From an uncultured Treponema sp. (GTDB lineage: Bacteria > Spirochaetota > Spirochaetia > Treponematales > Treponemataceae), in NCBI GenBank assembly GCA_946540605.1, contig CAMNIU010000231.1, positions 1-40,071 on the forward strand: a DNA stretch of 40,071 nucleotides, written 5' to 3'. Shown in pieces: positions 9,020 to 17,389 of the stretch. A program made the position numbers and the translations under genes. The notes below the pieces were generated by a model, which was not told the DNA's origin, did not search any database, and saw nothing but the letters and a program-made list of their open reading frames with translations. Positions within the stretch are counted from its first letter, which is position 1; each line of letters starts with the position of its first letter.

Positions 9020-12000
9020 TTACACTGCTTCCAAAAATTTTGGCATAATCGGAGTTTCTACATGCCATTCTATGCTCATAGGCTTTTCTCCTGAAGAAGT
9101 AATATAATCTACAAAGCCAAAACAATAGAATGGATTTGTATTTCCAAAGCCGTCATTTATTGACTCACGAACAAATAGAATAAACTTTTTTCCATTTTTC
9201 TTCTGATTAATATATCTACTCCCTGAATTATTATAACTCTCTTTACTCTGACTTTGCCAATGAAATTTATACTCAGAAATAACATAATCTTTATACATAT
9301 TAGTAGGAGAAAAATCTTTTTCAGATTTATTTAATGTAACAAAAAATAATTCCATATTTTCATTAATTGGAACTACACCGCTTTGTTGTTGTTGAGTAAG
9401 ATTATTCCATTTATTAATCTTCATTCCAAATAAAGTCAAAATCTCATTTCTATTATAACATCCGTAAGTCTCAATTCCAGGGTCAAGATTTTCAGACAAT
9501 GGTTCTGTTACTATTTCAAGATTTTCAATTTTATATTCAACAAGTTCTTTTATTTCTTTTACAAACAATGGATAATCACCTAACTTTTTAAGAAGAGCAG
9601 GCAAAGAAGACATATCTGTCTCTGGTCCATATTTATCTGCTTTTTTATAAAAGAGATTGTAACAGAAAATATATAAGTATTTTTCTTCGGTACGATTTGA
9701 GCAAACAATATTTTCCTTATCCTTGATGATTTTTAAAATGAAACGTAAAAAATTTGCACAATTCAAATGAATAAGCTTTGTTATGTTATTAGTAAGTAAC
9801 TGTGTAAATACATCATCTTGGTAAGTAACTTTTCCAGCATCACGTAATAAAGAAGTCCAGCATTTCTTTCCCTTATAAATCAAACGAACATCTTGATTGA
9901 TATTTTTAATAAACTCACCAAGTGTAGGAATGCCTGTATAGCTTTGTATACTTTGTTGTAACTTTCTTGAGTTAAAGATTGCTGCACTAATCGTTTGAAG
10001 GATATACTCTTGTGCTTTCTGCTCCATCATAATTGAACAGCCAGGTGGCAATAATACAAAACCTTCTGATATCTGTTTTTTAACATCTATACCACCATCG
10101 CCTTTCTTAAGTAAGGCTCGGAATCTGCTTTCGAAATCGAATTTCTTATTTACATGGGCTACAAAGTCAAATACAGTAAGTACTTCTTTTTCTGGGCAAA
10201 GTCTTAAACCACGTCCCAATTGCTGTATGAAGATTCTTGAACTTTCTGTTGGACGAAGAAATAAAACTGTATCAACTTCTGGAATGTCAACACCCTCATT
10301 AAACATATCAACAACACAAAGATAATTAATTTCTCCTCGTTTAAGTTTATCTACAATTTCTTTTCTTTTCTCTTTTGGCTGAGACGAATCATTGGAAACT
10401 AAATAATCTGCTTTTAGCCCTGCAGCAGTAAGATCTTCCGCTGTATATTTTGCATGTTTCTTGTCGGTACAGAAACAAAGTGCTTTTACTTTGTGTTCAT
10501 CAGCTAAATAATAATTTAGTGCCTTCACAATTAAAGCGGATCTTTGTTTAGTACAAAGACAAGCTGAAAGTTTTGAATCAATATAGCTTCTACCACTCCA
10601 AATTGATTCATCTGTTAAATCTGTATCATCACTTATACAGTAATATTGGAATGGAGATAGTAACCCCTGCTCTTGAGCTTCAGGTAAACGAATCTCTGCT
10701 GTAATTTTCCCACCAAAATCAGGGAGAAGACTTGATTCATCTCTTCGTTCTGGAGTTGCTGTAAGACCAAGAAGAACTTTTGGCTTAAAATGATTAAACA
10801 GTTCTCGATAACTCTTTGCAGTTGAGTGATGTGCTTCATCAATTACAATGTAGTCATAATAATCAGGCTGCAATTTACTAAAAGTCTCTTCCCAGCGAGA
10901 TGCAAACATATCTACAGAAAGAAATAAATTATCTAAACCATTTGTCGGTTTATAATCACTTACCCATAGATCACCAAAATTTGCATCATTTAAAACACTG
11001 CGATATGTCTTGATGGATTGCTCAAGGATTTCTTTTCTATGAGCAATAAATAATAATTTATGTGATTGTTCTTTATTACAGAATCGTCTGTAATCAAAAG
11101 CAGAAATAACTGTCTTTCCGGTTCCTGTTGCAGCTACTACAAGATTTTTATAATTGCCATTCTGTTCTCTTTCTACTTGGATTTTATCAAGAATTCTTTT
11201 CTGATGTGGTAAAACCGTATATTGCTGAAGATGCTCATAAGAAATTCCTCCAGTCTTAGCAAGCTTTAATTCTTTTCGGAGTTTTTCTTCGTCTTCTTTT
11301 TTATATTCTTCAAAATCAGAATTATTCCAGTAAGTTTCAAAGGTTGCTTTTGCAGCATTTATGATATGTTCATTTTCAGCATTTGTTACACGAATATTCC
11401 ATTCCAAACCTTCTGTCTGCGCTGACTTAGATAGATTTGATGATCCGATGTATGCCGTAGAGCAACCAGAGTTTCTTATAAAAATATAAGATTTTGCATG
11501 AAGGCATTCCTTCTTTATATTATAAGAGATTCGAACTTCTGTGTTAGGTAACTCCGCAATTCTCTGCACAGCCTTTGGATCTGTGATGCCACAATAAGTT
11601 GTTGTAATAATTCTCAGCTTATGATTTGGTTGACTACAGAATTTTTTTAAATCTTCATAGATTAGATTTAAACCAGAAAGCTTAAGAAATGAAATTATAA
11701 AATAAATTTCATCAGAAGATTCTATGTCTTTTTTAATCTCACTATAAAGAGGTATTTTACTTCCTCTTCCTGTAAACAAATATGAATAAAGGAACCCTGT
11801 TTCCGGCCGATTTGTTTCTGTGTTTGCTGCCTGTTGTTCTATCTTTTTCTGATTTGAAATAATCTCAGCAAGAAGATTTTCATTATCACATATTAATTCT
11901 TCATTCGAAGTTGAAAACGATTGAATAATCTGATTTACAAGTTCAATGTTATCAGATAATGAATCATTTTCATCTAATTTATTTTTCAAGATTTTCGACA

Positions 12001-12136
12001 AATATGAAGCAAGAATACTAGATGCTTCAGCTTTATCGATTGGAAGTTTTTTAGCATAACAGTCTTGTAATGTATTTATCTCAGAAAGAATCTCATTATT
12101 AATAATATTTTCGTATATACCCTGACTAAGCTTCAT
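9020..12136 (-). CDS. PLD-like nuclease fused to SF2 helicase with DUF3427-like C-terminus
   Basis: 1038 residues in three parts. A phospholipase-D-like domain carries one HKD-type motif, HAKSYIF (213-219), followed by YIGSSNLS (229-236). A superfamily-2 helicase follows: ATGTGKT (336-342), VIDEAHH (432-438), ATPERRD-type motif III, and QLGRGLRLC (motif VI, about 625-635). The last 330 residues fit the DUF3427 region found behind such helicases. In this family the helicase is thought to open or translocate DNA and the PLD domain to cut it; the proteins are common in defence islands. The gene stands alone with a 69-base upstream gap and only a weak ribosome binding site before ATG 12136. A NUDIX remnant follows its stop. 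All catalytic motifs are intact. Confidence 0.88.
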   Translation of the reverse strand: MKLSQGIYENIINNEILSEINTLQDCYAKKLPIDKAEASSILASYLSKILKNKLDENDSLSDNIELVNQIIQSFSTSNEELICDNENLLAEIISNQKKIEQQAANTETNRPETGFLYSYLFTGRGSKIPLYSEIKKDIESSDEIYFIISFLKLSGLNLIYEDLKKFCSQPNHKLRIITTTYCGITDPKAVQRIAELPNTEVRISYNIKKECLHAKSYIFIRNSGCSTAYIGSSNLSKSAQTEGLEWNIRVTNAENEHIINAAKATFETYWNNSDFEEYKKEDEEKLRKELKLAKTGGISYEHLQQYTVLPHQKRILDKIQVEREQNGNYKNLVVAATGTGKTVISAFDYRRFCNKEQSHKLLFIAHRKEILEQSIKTYRSVLNDANFGDLWVSDYKPTNGLDNLFLSVDMFASRWEETFSKLQPDYYDYIVIDEAHHSTAKSYRELFNHFKPKVLLGLTATPERRDESSLLPDFGGKITAEIRLPEAQEQGLLSPFQYYCISDDTDLTDESIWSGRSYIDSKLSACLCTKQRSALIVKALNYYLADEHKVKALCFCTDKKHAKYTAEDLTAAGLKADYLVSNDSSQPKEKRKEIVDKLKRGEINYLCVVDMFNEGVDIPEVDTVLFLRPTESSRIFIQQLGRGLRLCPEKEVLTVFDFVAHVNKKFDFESRFRALLKKGDGGIDVKKQISEGFVLLPPGCSIMMEQKAQEYILQTISAAIFNSRKLQQSIQSYTGIPTLGEFIKNINQDVRLIYKGKKCWTSLLRDAGKVTYQDDVFTQLLTNNITKLIHLNCANFLRFILKIIKDKENIVCSNRTEEKYLYIFCYNLFYKKADKYGPETDMSSLPALLKKLGDYPLFVKEIKELVEYKIENLEIVTEPLSENLDPGIETYGCYNRNEILTLFGMKINKWNNLTQQQQSGVVPINENMELFFVTLNKSEKDFSPTNMYKDYVISEYKFHWQSQSKESYNNSGSRYINQKKNGKKFILFVRESINDGFGNTNPFYCFGFVDYITSSGEKPMSIEWHVETPIMPKFLEAV

Positions 12137-12205
12137 ACTTGCAGCTTAGCAGGAATTTAAAAATTGGACCAGATCTTTTTTGTACAACACACCTAAAAGT
12201 TGTCT

Positions 12206-12868
12206 TTATAATTCAATACTGTTACATAACTTCTTAAAAGCTCCCCAAACAATTAGTTGAGGAACAATAACCATTACTGAAAAGCTTTCTAGTTTTTTGG
12301 CAATTTCATGAAAAGCTCCAGAAAATGAATTATTTGCTATACATAACGCAACTAGCAGACCTACCATAAAAAAACAAATATGAATAAAACCTGTAAACTT
12401 AGCAGTTCTACATAAAGGCTTTGAACTCTCAAGCAATATCTTGATTTCATTTTCATATTCTTTTCTTACTTCCGATTGACAATTTATTTTACCTATTGCC
12501 ACAAATTCTGCATGAGAAATATACAATAATGAAATAAGACAAAGACAGATAATGCTATAACCCACAATATAATTACCCTCACACAAGATGGTTCCAATTA
12601 TTGATGTGATACCATACATATTCTTTCCTATCAGAATTAATTCACTGCGTAAAAGTGCAACCATTAAACCTACTGATAATAATCCAAAATAAGTACAGAG
12701 TTTTCTGAAAACACAAATATTTTTCTCATTTGCAAGGAAAAAAATCAAAATGCTAAACAGTAAAACAAAGATTTCTGCTCCAAGAAGAATACTTTCTGGT
12801 AAGACTATTAGCGTTGCTAAGATCAAAAATATACTAACAGTCAAAAAGTTTGATAATAATTCTTTCAT
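12206..12868 (-). CDS. Multi-spanning membrane protein of unknown function
   Basis: 220 residues with about six hydrophobic segments, near 5-22, 27-46, 57-73, 97-117, 160-178 and 196-210. A hydrophilic stretch of about 40 residues between the fourth and fifth (INCQSEVRKEYENEIKILLESSKP) could form a cytoplasmic helix. I recognise no family. It starts 4 bases after the stop of the upstream 124-residue gene, and its ribosome binding site (GGGGAGAG) lies inside that gene's end, so the two are translated together. It is the last gene of a three-gene unit that begins at 13558 behind the island's shared promoter motif. That makes a membrane effector or anchor for the system a reasonable guess, but the sequence alone does not show a function. 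Confidence 0.7.
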   Translation of the reverse strand: MKELLSNFLTVSIFLILATLIVLPESILLGAEIFVLLFSILIFFLANEKNICVFRKLCTYFGLLSVGLMVALLRSELILIGKNMYGITSIIGTILCEGNYIVGYSIICLCLISLLYISHAEFVAIGKINCQSEVRKEYENEIKILLESSKPLCRTAKFTGFIHICFFMVGLLVALCIANNSFSGAFHEIAKKLESFSVMVIVPQLIVWGAFKKLCNSIEL

Positions 12869-12872
12869 ATTT

Positions 12873-13247
12873 CTATTCTCTCCCCTTGCTTCTATTATCT
12901 ATTATATTTGACAAGTCTGAATAAACAGGTGGATTTTGCCCTTCAACCCCTGCTGGCCCTTCTGGATTATAAGCAGTTCCCTTCAAATACTTTGAATCGG
13001 CCTTATCTGAAGTGACATAATTATCGTATGGGATTTCTGGATTATCTTCTTGTATTGTAATTGGGCTATAAACTCCGTCTTTCCTATTTAGCGGTTTTTC
13101 TTTTATAGAGACATAAGATATTTCGCCAATAGAGTTTTTTTCAACATCAATTGTATTTTGAACTCTATTTATTTTGGCAATAGTAATTGCTTGTAACAAA
13201 CAGATCACAGCAAATACAAATCCTTGTACTATATTTCTTTTAATCAT
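12873..13247 (-). CDS. Small membrane-anchored protein of unknown function
   Basis: 124 residues. A single hydrophobic segment at about 8-24 (VQGFVFAVICLLQAITIA) follows two basic residues, giving an uncleaved signal anchor or signal peptide; no lipobox cysteine is seen. The rest is hydrophilic and proline-, asparagine- and glycine-rich (YNPEGPAGVEGQNPP, SDLSNIIDN), probably extended and exported. No family is recognised. AGAGGAGGAG provides a strong ribosome binding site before ATG 13247. It lies 53 bases downstream of the zinc-knuckle gene and 4 bases upstream of the polytopic membrane gene, so it may form an envelope complex with the latter. Confidence 0.65.
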   Translation of the reverse strand: MIKRNIVQGFVFAVICLLQAITIAKINRVQNTIDVEKNSIGEISYVSIKEKPLNRKDGVYSPITIQEDNPEIPYDNYVTSDKADSKYLKGTAYNPEGPAGVEGQNPPVYSDLSNIIDNRSKGRE

Positions 13248-13300
13248 TCCACTCCTCCTCTGGAAGTCTCATAAGTGCATTCCTCTTTCTGATGGTCTTA

Positions 13301-13558
13301 CTAGCGATATGCGTAGAATTCTCTATCACGATGCTTAAACTGCTTAGCTTCGAAAACATATGATTTAAGATGGCTTACATGATAAAATCCACAATCTTTG
13401 CAGTAATATTTTCTCGTAGGTTTATATTTCTTTCCTACGCCCCAGCTGTTGTAATTATGGCGTTTACATGCGTTTACAATGGTTCCAGCTTCCCTTTCGG
13501 TATAGCAAATTTTGCGCTCCTGGAAACAAATAATGTCATTCTGATTCTGGTCTTTCAT
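13301..13558 (-). CDS. Small zinc-knuckle protein
   Basis: 85 residues. The core is CKRH (30-33 region) followed about 20 residues later by YYCKDCGFYHVSHL, a C-x2-C plus H arrangement found in small zinc-binding proteins with the pattern Y-x-C-x2-C-x2-WH. It probably binds one zinc ion and either nucleic acid or a partner protein. The start at 13558 is secured by AGGAGG 6 bases upstream, and the shared two-block promoter motif ends 22 bases before the ATG, so this is the first gene of the 13558-12206 operon. Its exact function is unknown; phage-like and plasmid-like genomes often carry similar small proteins. Confidence 0.7.
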   Translation of the reverse strand: MKDQNQNDIICFQERKICYTEREAGTIVNACKRHNYNSWGVGKKYKPTRKYYCKDCGFYHVSHLKSYVFEAKQFKHRDREFYAYR

Positions 13559-13580
13559 ATCAATCCTCCTGATACTATAA

Positions 13581-13611
13581 CTAGTACCAGAAGGATGAGG
13601 AGTTGATATTT
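13581..13611 (-). promoter_or_regulatory. Shared two-block promoter motif, copy 1
   Basis: The minus strand reads AAATATCAACT, 14 bases, then TACTAG. The right block lies 22 bases before the ATG of the zinc-knuckle gene. The same blocks with the same 14-base spacing occur before three other minus-strand genes in the window. I read them as -35 and -10 boxes of an alternative sigma factor; the short leader still leaves room for the AGGAGG ribosome binding site. Confidence 0.6.
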
Positions 13612-13636
13612 TTTTGGAAAAAAAAGTGATTATTTT

Positions 13637-16600
13637 TTATTCGTCGTCTGATTCAGTTGAATCTTCATCATCATCCGGATTTTCAGAAGTTGCACTTTCT
13701 ATTCGTGGCATCTCCGAAGAATTCTCGCCATCTAACCAAGACAACAGATAGTCAAGGAATGGATTTTCATTCTCTGAATCATCAATTGTAAATTTAATCT
13801 GTCTTGGGACAAGCTCCTTTTCTTTTCTTTGTAACAACGAATAAATATTCTCTACCAAGTCAATAAATCGTTTCATTTCAGATTTGAATGGTGAAAAAAT
13901 ATCTCTATACTCATCTCCAAAATTACGTGCCATAATTAAATTACATAATAATTCAAGATAATACCTTGTTGGATTCAGAACTCGATTTGTTAATTCACAA
14001 TCCCTAATATTTGATAATTCATTAACCAATTTCAAATATATCTTATCCAAAATCAAAGAGATTTTTTCAGGAGATATCTCTCTAAGCAGGTTTTCTCCTC
14101 TCCAAAGAGAAATACATAACGCCTGCAATTTAAAAGAAACTAAGTATTCGTTTTCGATATTGAGTATTAACAACCAATCAAAGAATTCTTTTTGTTTATC
14201 AGTTTCTGCATTACCAATAAAATAAGCAACTTTAAACAATTGTTGCTCTAATACTCTCCAATGAGTATTTTCAAAGTCCAATTCCTCAAAAAAGTTTATA
14301 TCAAGCCATTTCGATGTTATTTCTATTGCATCCTTATGCATGAAACATGCTTGCAAAAGAAGTTCACCCCAAAGCACTGATTGTTGATATATGTTATCGT
14401 TATTGAGTAATACTTCTATTACTCTCTTTATATTATTTACATCATTTATAAACTCTTCAGGAACATCTTTTCTCTCATGAACAGATAAACTTGAATTCCA
14501 GATTTGCATAGCAGGAAATCTAAAACTTCGTCCAAAGAATGCAATCAATTTATTATTAAGGGAAATTCCAGGGGTAACTCCTAAAGTCTTATATACCTTG
14601 CAACCATCTATAATTAAAGGTTCTCGTTTTGTATTTAAAGAAAATGAGATTAGATTATCAATACGAAGCTGCTCGGTAAAACTATGTAATTGAGCTTTAT
14701 ATACTTTTGCATATTCGTTTTGAGCTATTGGTACATAAAAAAAGTACCCTTGTATATCTTTTTTGAAAGCAGTTTCCGATGGAACGCGGCAAGTATATCG
14801 ATGCAATTCATTTGGTCTATTTTCAATGAAATCCAAAATACTTTCAATTCGCTTGAAATTCTTCATCTGCCAGTCTTCAAGATCACGTGGCTCTACTGTA
14901 TACCCATCATTCCAATTTACAAATTCACTCCAAGGACGTACAGGAGGGAAATTTGGAACAGGGAAAGTATTCTCATCAATTTTGCGCCATTCGACTTTTG
15001 CACGAATAAATTCGGAACTATTAACTGGAACAAAATACAATTCAAACGGATGTTCTTCGCCGTATGTATAATACATCTCAAGACGACATTCTGTATTTCT
15101 TCCAAGGGGGAAAGCTGCGTTAGTTAGGCAGGCTTCATATCTAAGTGAAGATGATGTATCTGAATTGCCTCTACTCAAACGGAAGTGATATGTCTGAACC
15201 TTTTTATTAAGAATAAATAAATCTGGAATATCAATTCTTTGTCTTTGTCCTCGAATTGGAAGAACTGTTTTCCCATATGTAAGATTACTTCCCGAACGTT
15301 TTCCATTCTTAAGATAAGTCATCTGAAGGACAGGAAGATGTTCACTCCACATAGGAATCTCTTTTACCTTTTCCTGAATATATGCACAAAAGGCAGCTCC
15401 GTCAGAAGCTTCAAATGATTTATTAAAGAAGAACCAATTCTCAGCCGGAAGTTCCAAGCGAGCTTTCTCTATTGATTTTTGTCCAGAAATAATAACTATC
15501 TTTTTTGCCTTTTCAATTCCTTCTGTTGCGGAAACTGTTGCTTTAATATAATCCATAACTTTTGACGGATCATAACTTTCTATAATAACAGAAGGATGAT
15601 GTTCCCACCTAATTCCATAAGGAATTTCCTGATAATCACTCAGTTTAATTATTTTCTGATTATTCAATTCAAAAGTTGTTCTAACCTGTATTGGGGTAAT
15701 AGAAAACAAAGAATTATCATTACTCTTTTCTATTACAAAAACAAAATCGTTCTCGCATAGAGAAAGATTTGTGAACTCCTCACTTTTATGGAAAGCAAAC
15801 ACCGTTCCAATACTACTTGGTACAGGATTTGCGCTTGGAAAAACTGTATTTGCAGTTGAACGGATTCTACTTAATGAAAAGTCTTCTAAAAAGTCTGGTA
15901 AAAGATAATACAGCGTATTTGTGTTATAAAAGTCACGAATACTATTCATGAAATCATATGCTGCAGAAGACAATTTTTCTTCTGATAGCATATGCTCTTC
16001 TGAATCAAAGAAAACATCTTCAAATGAAACAGTTTCAATTTTATAATCATTAACGCCTTCAGAATAAGCTGCTGGAGAGTTAGATGATTCAAGGTTAATC
16101 CAATCAGTCTCAGTATTCGCAGTCCAGAATTGACGGGTTAAACGAGTAGAAAAATCACGGCTTTCAAAATTATCAGAAGTTGAAACAGAAACAGCCTTAT
16201 ATGGGAATTCTGAAAAATTGATTGCAGTAAATTGTTGTTCTTCCTCAAAACCTGCTGGTATTGTTCTCTTTTCTGATATCTTATCTATTGATTTAGCCAG
16301 TTTTCGGGAAACCTTATCTGCATCAGATAGAGTTACAAGAGCTTCTGGCTCTACCTTATTCTCTATGATAAGTTTATTAAAATGTATCTCGATTAAATGC
16401 TCTTTTCCTTCTTTTGGAATTACAGTTATTTTATTTGAATTCATTTCAAGAGCATATTCTTCAGCTTCTACCCGCACACAATTATCAGATTCAAACGGAA
16501 TATTACAAATCTCAAATTTATTGTAATCAAATTTTAGTGGAGACTGTAAGATTTTACTTCCCTTACTCTGAAGAATTGATAGTGTCTTCCAGAAGATATA

Positions 16601-17374
16601 TACCGCTAAAAGTCTATCTATATCATTCCAGTCATTCAAAACCATTTCATCTAAATCCAACAAGAACTGCCAGCCTCTCCAGATTTTTCTATAATTCTTA
16701 TCATGGAGAAGAATATTGTTTGGAGGAAGATTCTGCCATTTTCCAATACGATCCGCTTCTTCACTTTTCAACCAGCGACGAATAACGGAATAGAGTCTTG
16801 ATAAAGTTGAATCTTCATTTTCCAAATCATCAAAACACTTTTGACGTTCATCCAAAACATTTACAAGTCTTACCAGATATTTTTTAAAGAGTCGATTTTC
16901 AAGAGTATCCTCCCCCTGCTCTCTTTTTACAGCAAGAATTGTTGGTTTCACTGCAACCTTTTCTTTTACAGTTCTACCTGGTCTTCTGGAAATCTCCATT
17001 ATTCCCGCAGAGTCTATTTCACGGGCCTGATAGATATTCATCCTTTCATGAGATCGAATAATTTCATTTCTTGGACTCCCAAGAAGATATAAAAGAGAGC
17101 GTCTATTGTAAGATAAACTTTTATATAACAAATCAAACTTATTATTATTAATTTCCTCTAATTCTTCTTTATTAAAAGGAATTATTCCTGATACTTTATC
17201 CAGAAAGGATGTAATATCGGATAAAAGAGGGTCTCCAGTATTTGGATCAAATTTTAGAACCGAAAAAAGCCAGTTTCGTAGCTGAAGCAAAAGAACTGCT
17301 TTTGGATTCTTTCCTTTGAGAGAATTTAAAAATATCTGATAATCAATAGTTCGTTTATCTTCTAATAAGAGCAT
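13637..17374 (-). CDS. Large DUF2357-type protein (McrC-like partner of an AAA+ ATPase)
   Basis: 1245 residues. The segment near 130-190 (RPGRTVKEKVAVKP..., EDTLENRLFKKYLVRLV) matches the DUF2357 region of proteins paired with McrB/MoxR-like ATPases. The middle contains several beta-rich stretches and the end is a helical region closing with an acidic tail (NPDDDEDSTESDDE). I see no certain catalytic motif; families of this type are thought to play an McrC-like role, but a nuclease site should be looked for by structure prediction. It starts 15 bases after the coiled-coil AAA+ gene and is the last gene of the long operon. The ribosome binding site is poor (CGGAAAAAC), so coupling to the gene before it is likely. 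Confidence 0.65.
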   Translation of the reverse strand: MLLLEDKRTIDYQIFLNSLKGKNPKAVLLLQLRNWLFSVLKFDPNTGDPLLSDITSFLDKVSGIIPFNKEELEEINNNKFDLLYKSLSYNRRSLLYLLGSPRNEIIRSHERMNIYQAREIDSAGIMEISRRPGRTVKEKVAVKPTILAVKREQGEDTLENRLFKKYLVRLVNVLDERQKCFDDLENEDSTLSRLYSVIRRWLKSEEADRIGKWQNLPPNNILLHDKNYRKIWRGWQFLLDLDEMVLNDWNDIDRLLAVYIFWKTLSILQSKGSKILQSPLKFDYNKFEICNIPFESDNCVRVEAEEYALEMNSNKITVIPKEGKEHLIEIHFNKLIIENKVEPEALVTLSDADKVSRKLAKSIDKISEKRTIPAGFEEEQQFTAINFSEFPYKAVSVSTSDNFESRDFSTRLTRQFWTANTETDWINLESSNSPAAYSEGVNDYKIETVSFEDVFFDSEEHMLSEEKLSSAAYDFMNSIRDFYNTNTLYYLLPDFLEDFSLSRIRSTANTVFPSANPVPSSIGTVFAFHKSEEFTNLSLCENDFVFVIEKSNDNSLFSITPIQVRTTFELNNQKIIKLSDYQEIPYGIRWEHHPSVIIESYDPSKVMDYIKATVSATEGIEKAKKIVIISGQKSIEKARLELPAENWFFFNKSFEASDGAAFCAYIQEKVKEIPMWSEHLPVLQMTYLKNGKRSGSNLTYGKTVLPIRGQRQRIDIPDLFILNKKVQTYHFRLSRGNSDTSSSLRYEACLTNAAFPLGRNTECRLEMYYTYGEEHPFELYFVPVNSSEFIRAKVEWRKIDENTFPVPNFPPVRPWSEFVNWNDGYTVEPRDLEDWQMKNFKRIESILDFIENRPNELHRYTCRVPSETAFKKDIQGYFFYVPIAQNEYAKVYKAQLHSFTEQLRIDNLISFSLNTKREPLIIDGCKVYKTLGVTPGISLNNKLIAFFGRSFRFPAMQIWNSSLSVHERKDVPEEFINDVNNIKRVIEVLLNNDNIYQQSVLWGELLLQACFMHKDAIEITSKWLDINFFEELDFENTHWRVLEQQLFKVAYFIGNAETDKQKEFFDWLLILNIENEYLVSFKLQALCISLWRGENLLREISPEKISLILDKIYLKLVNELSNIRDCELTNRVLNPTRYYLELLCNLIMARNFGDEYRDIFSPFKSEMKRFIDLVENIYSLLQRKEKELVPRQIKFTIDDSENENPFLDYLLSWLDGENSSEMPRIESATSENPDDDEDSTESDDE

Positions 17375-17389
17375 TGTTTTTCCGTATAA

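Noticed and set aside
14690-15127. Plus-strand ORFs of 145 and 102 residues inside the DUF2357 gene
   Set aside because: Antisense shadows without ribosome binding sites or recognisable domains, rich in Ser, Phe and Ile as expected for the reverse of an AT-rich gene.
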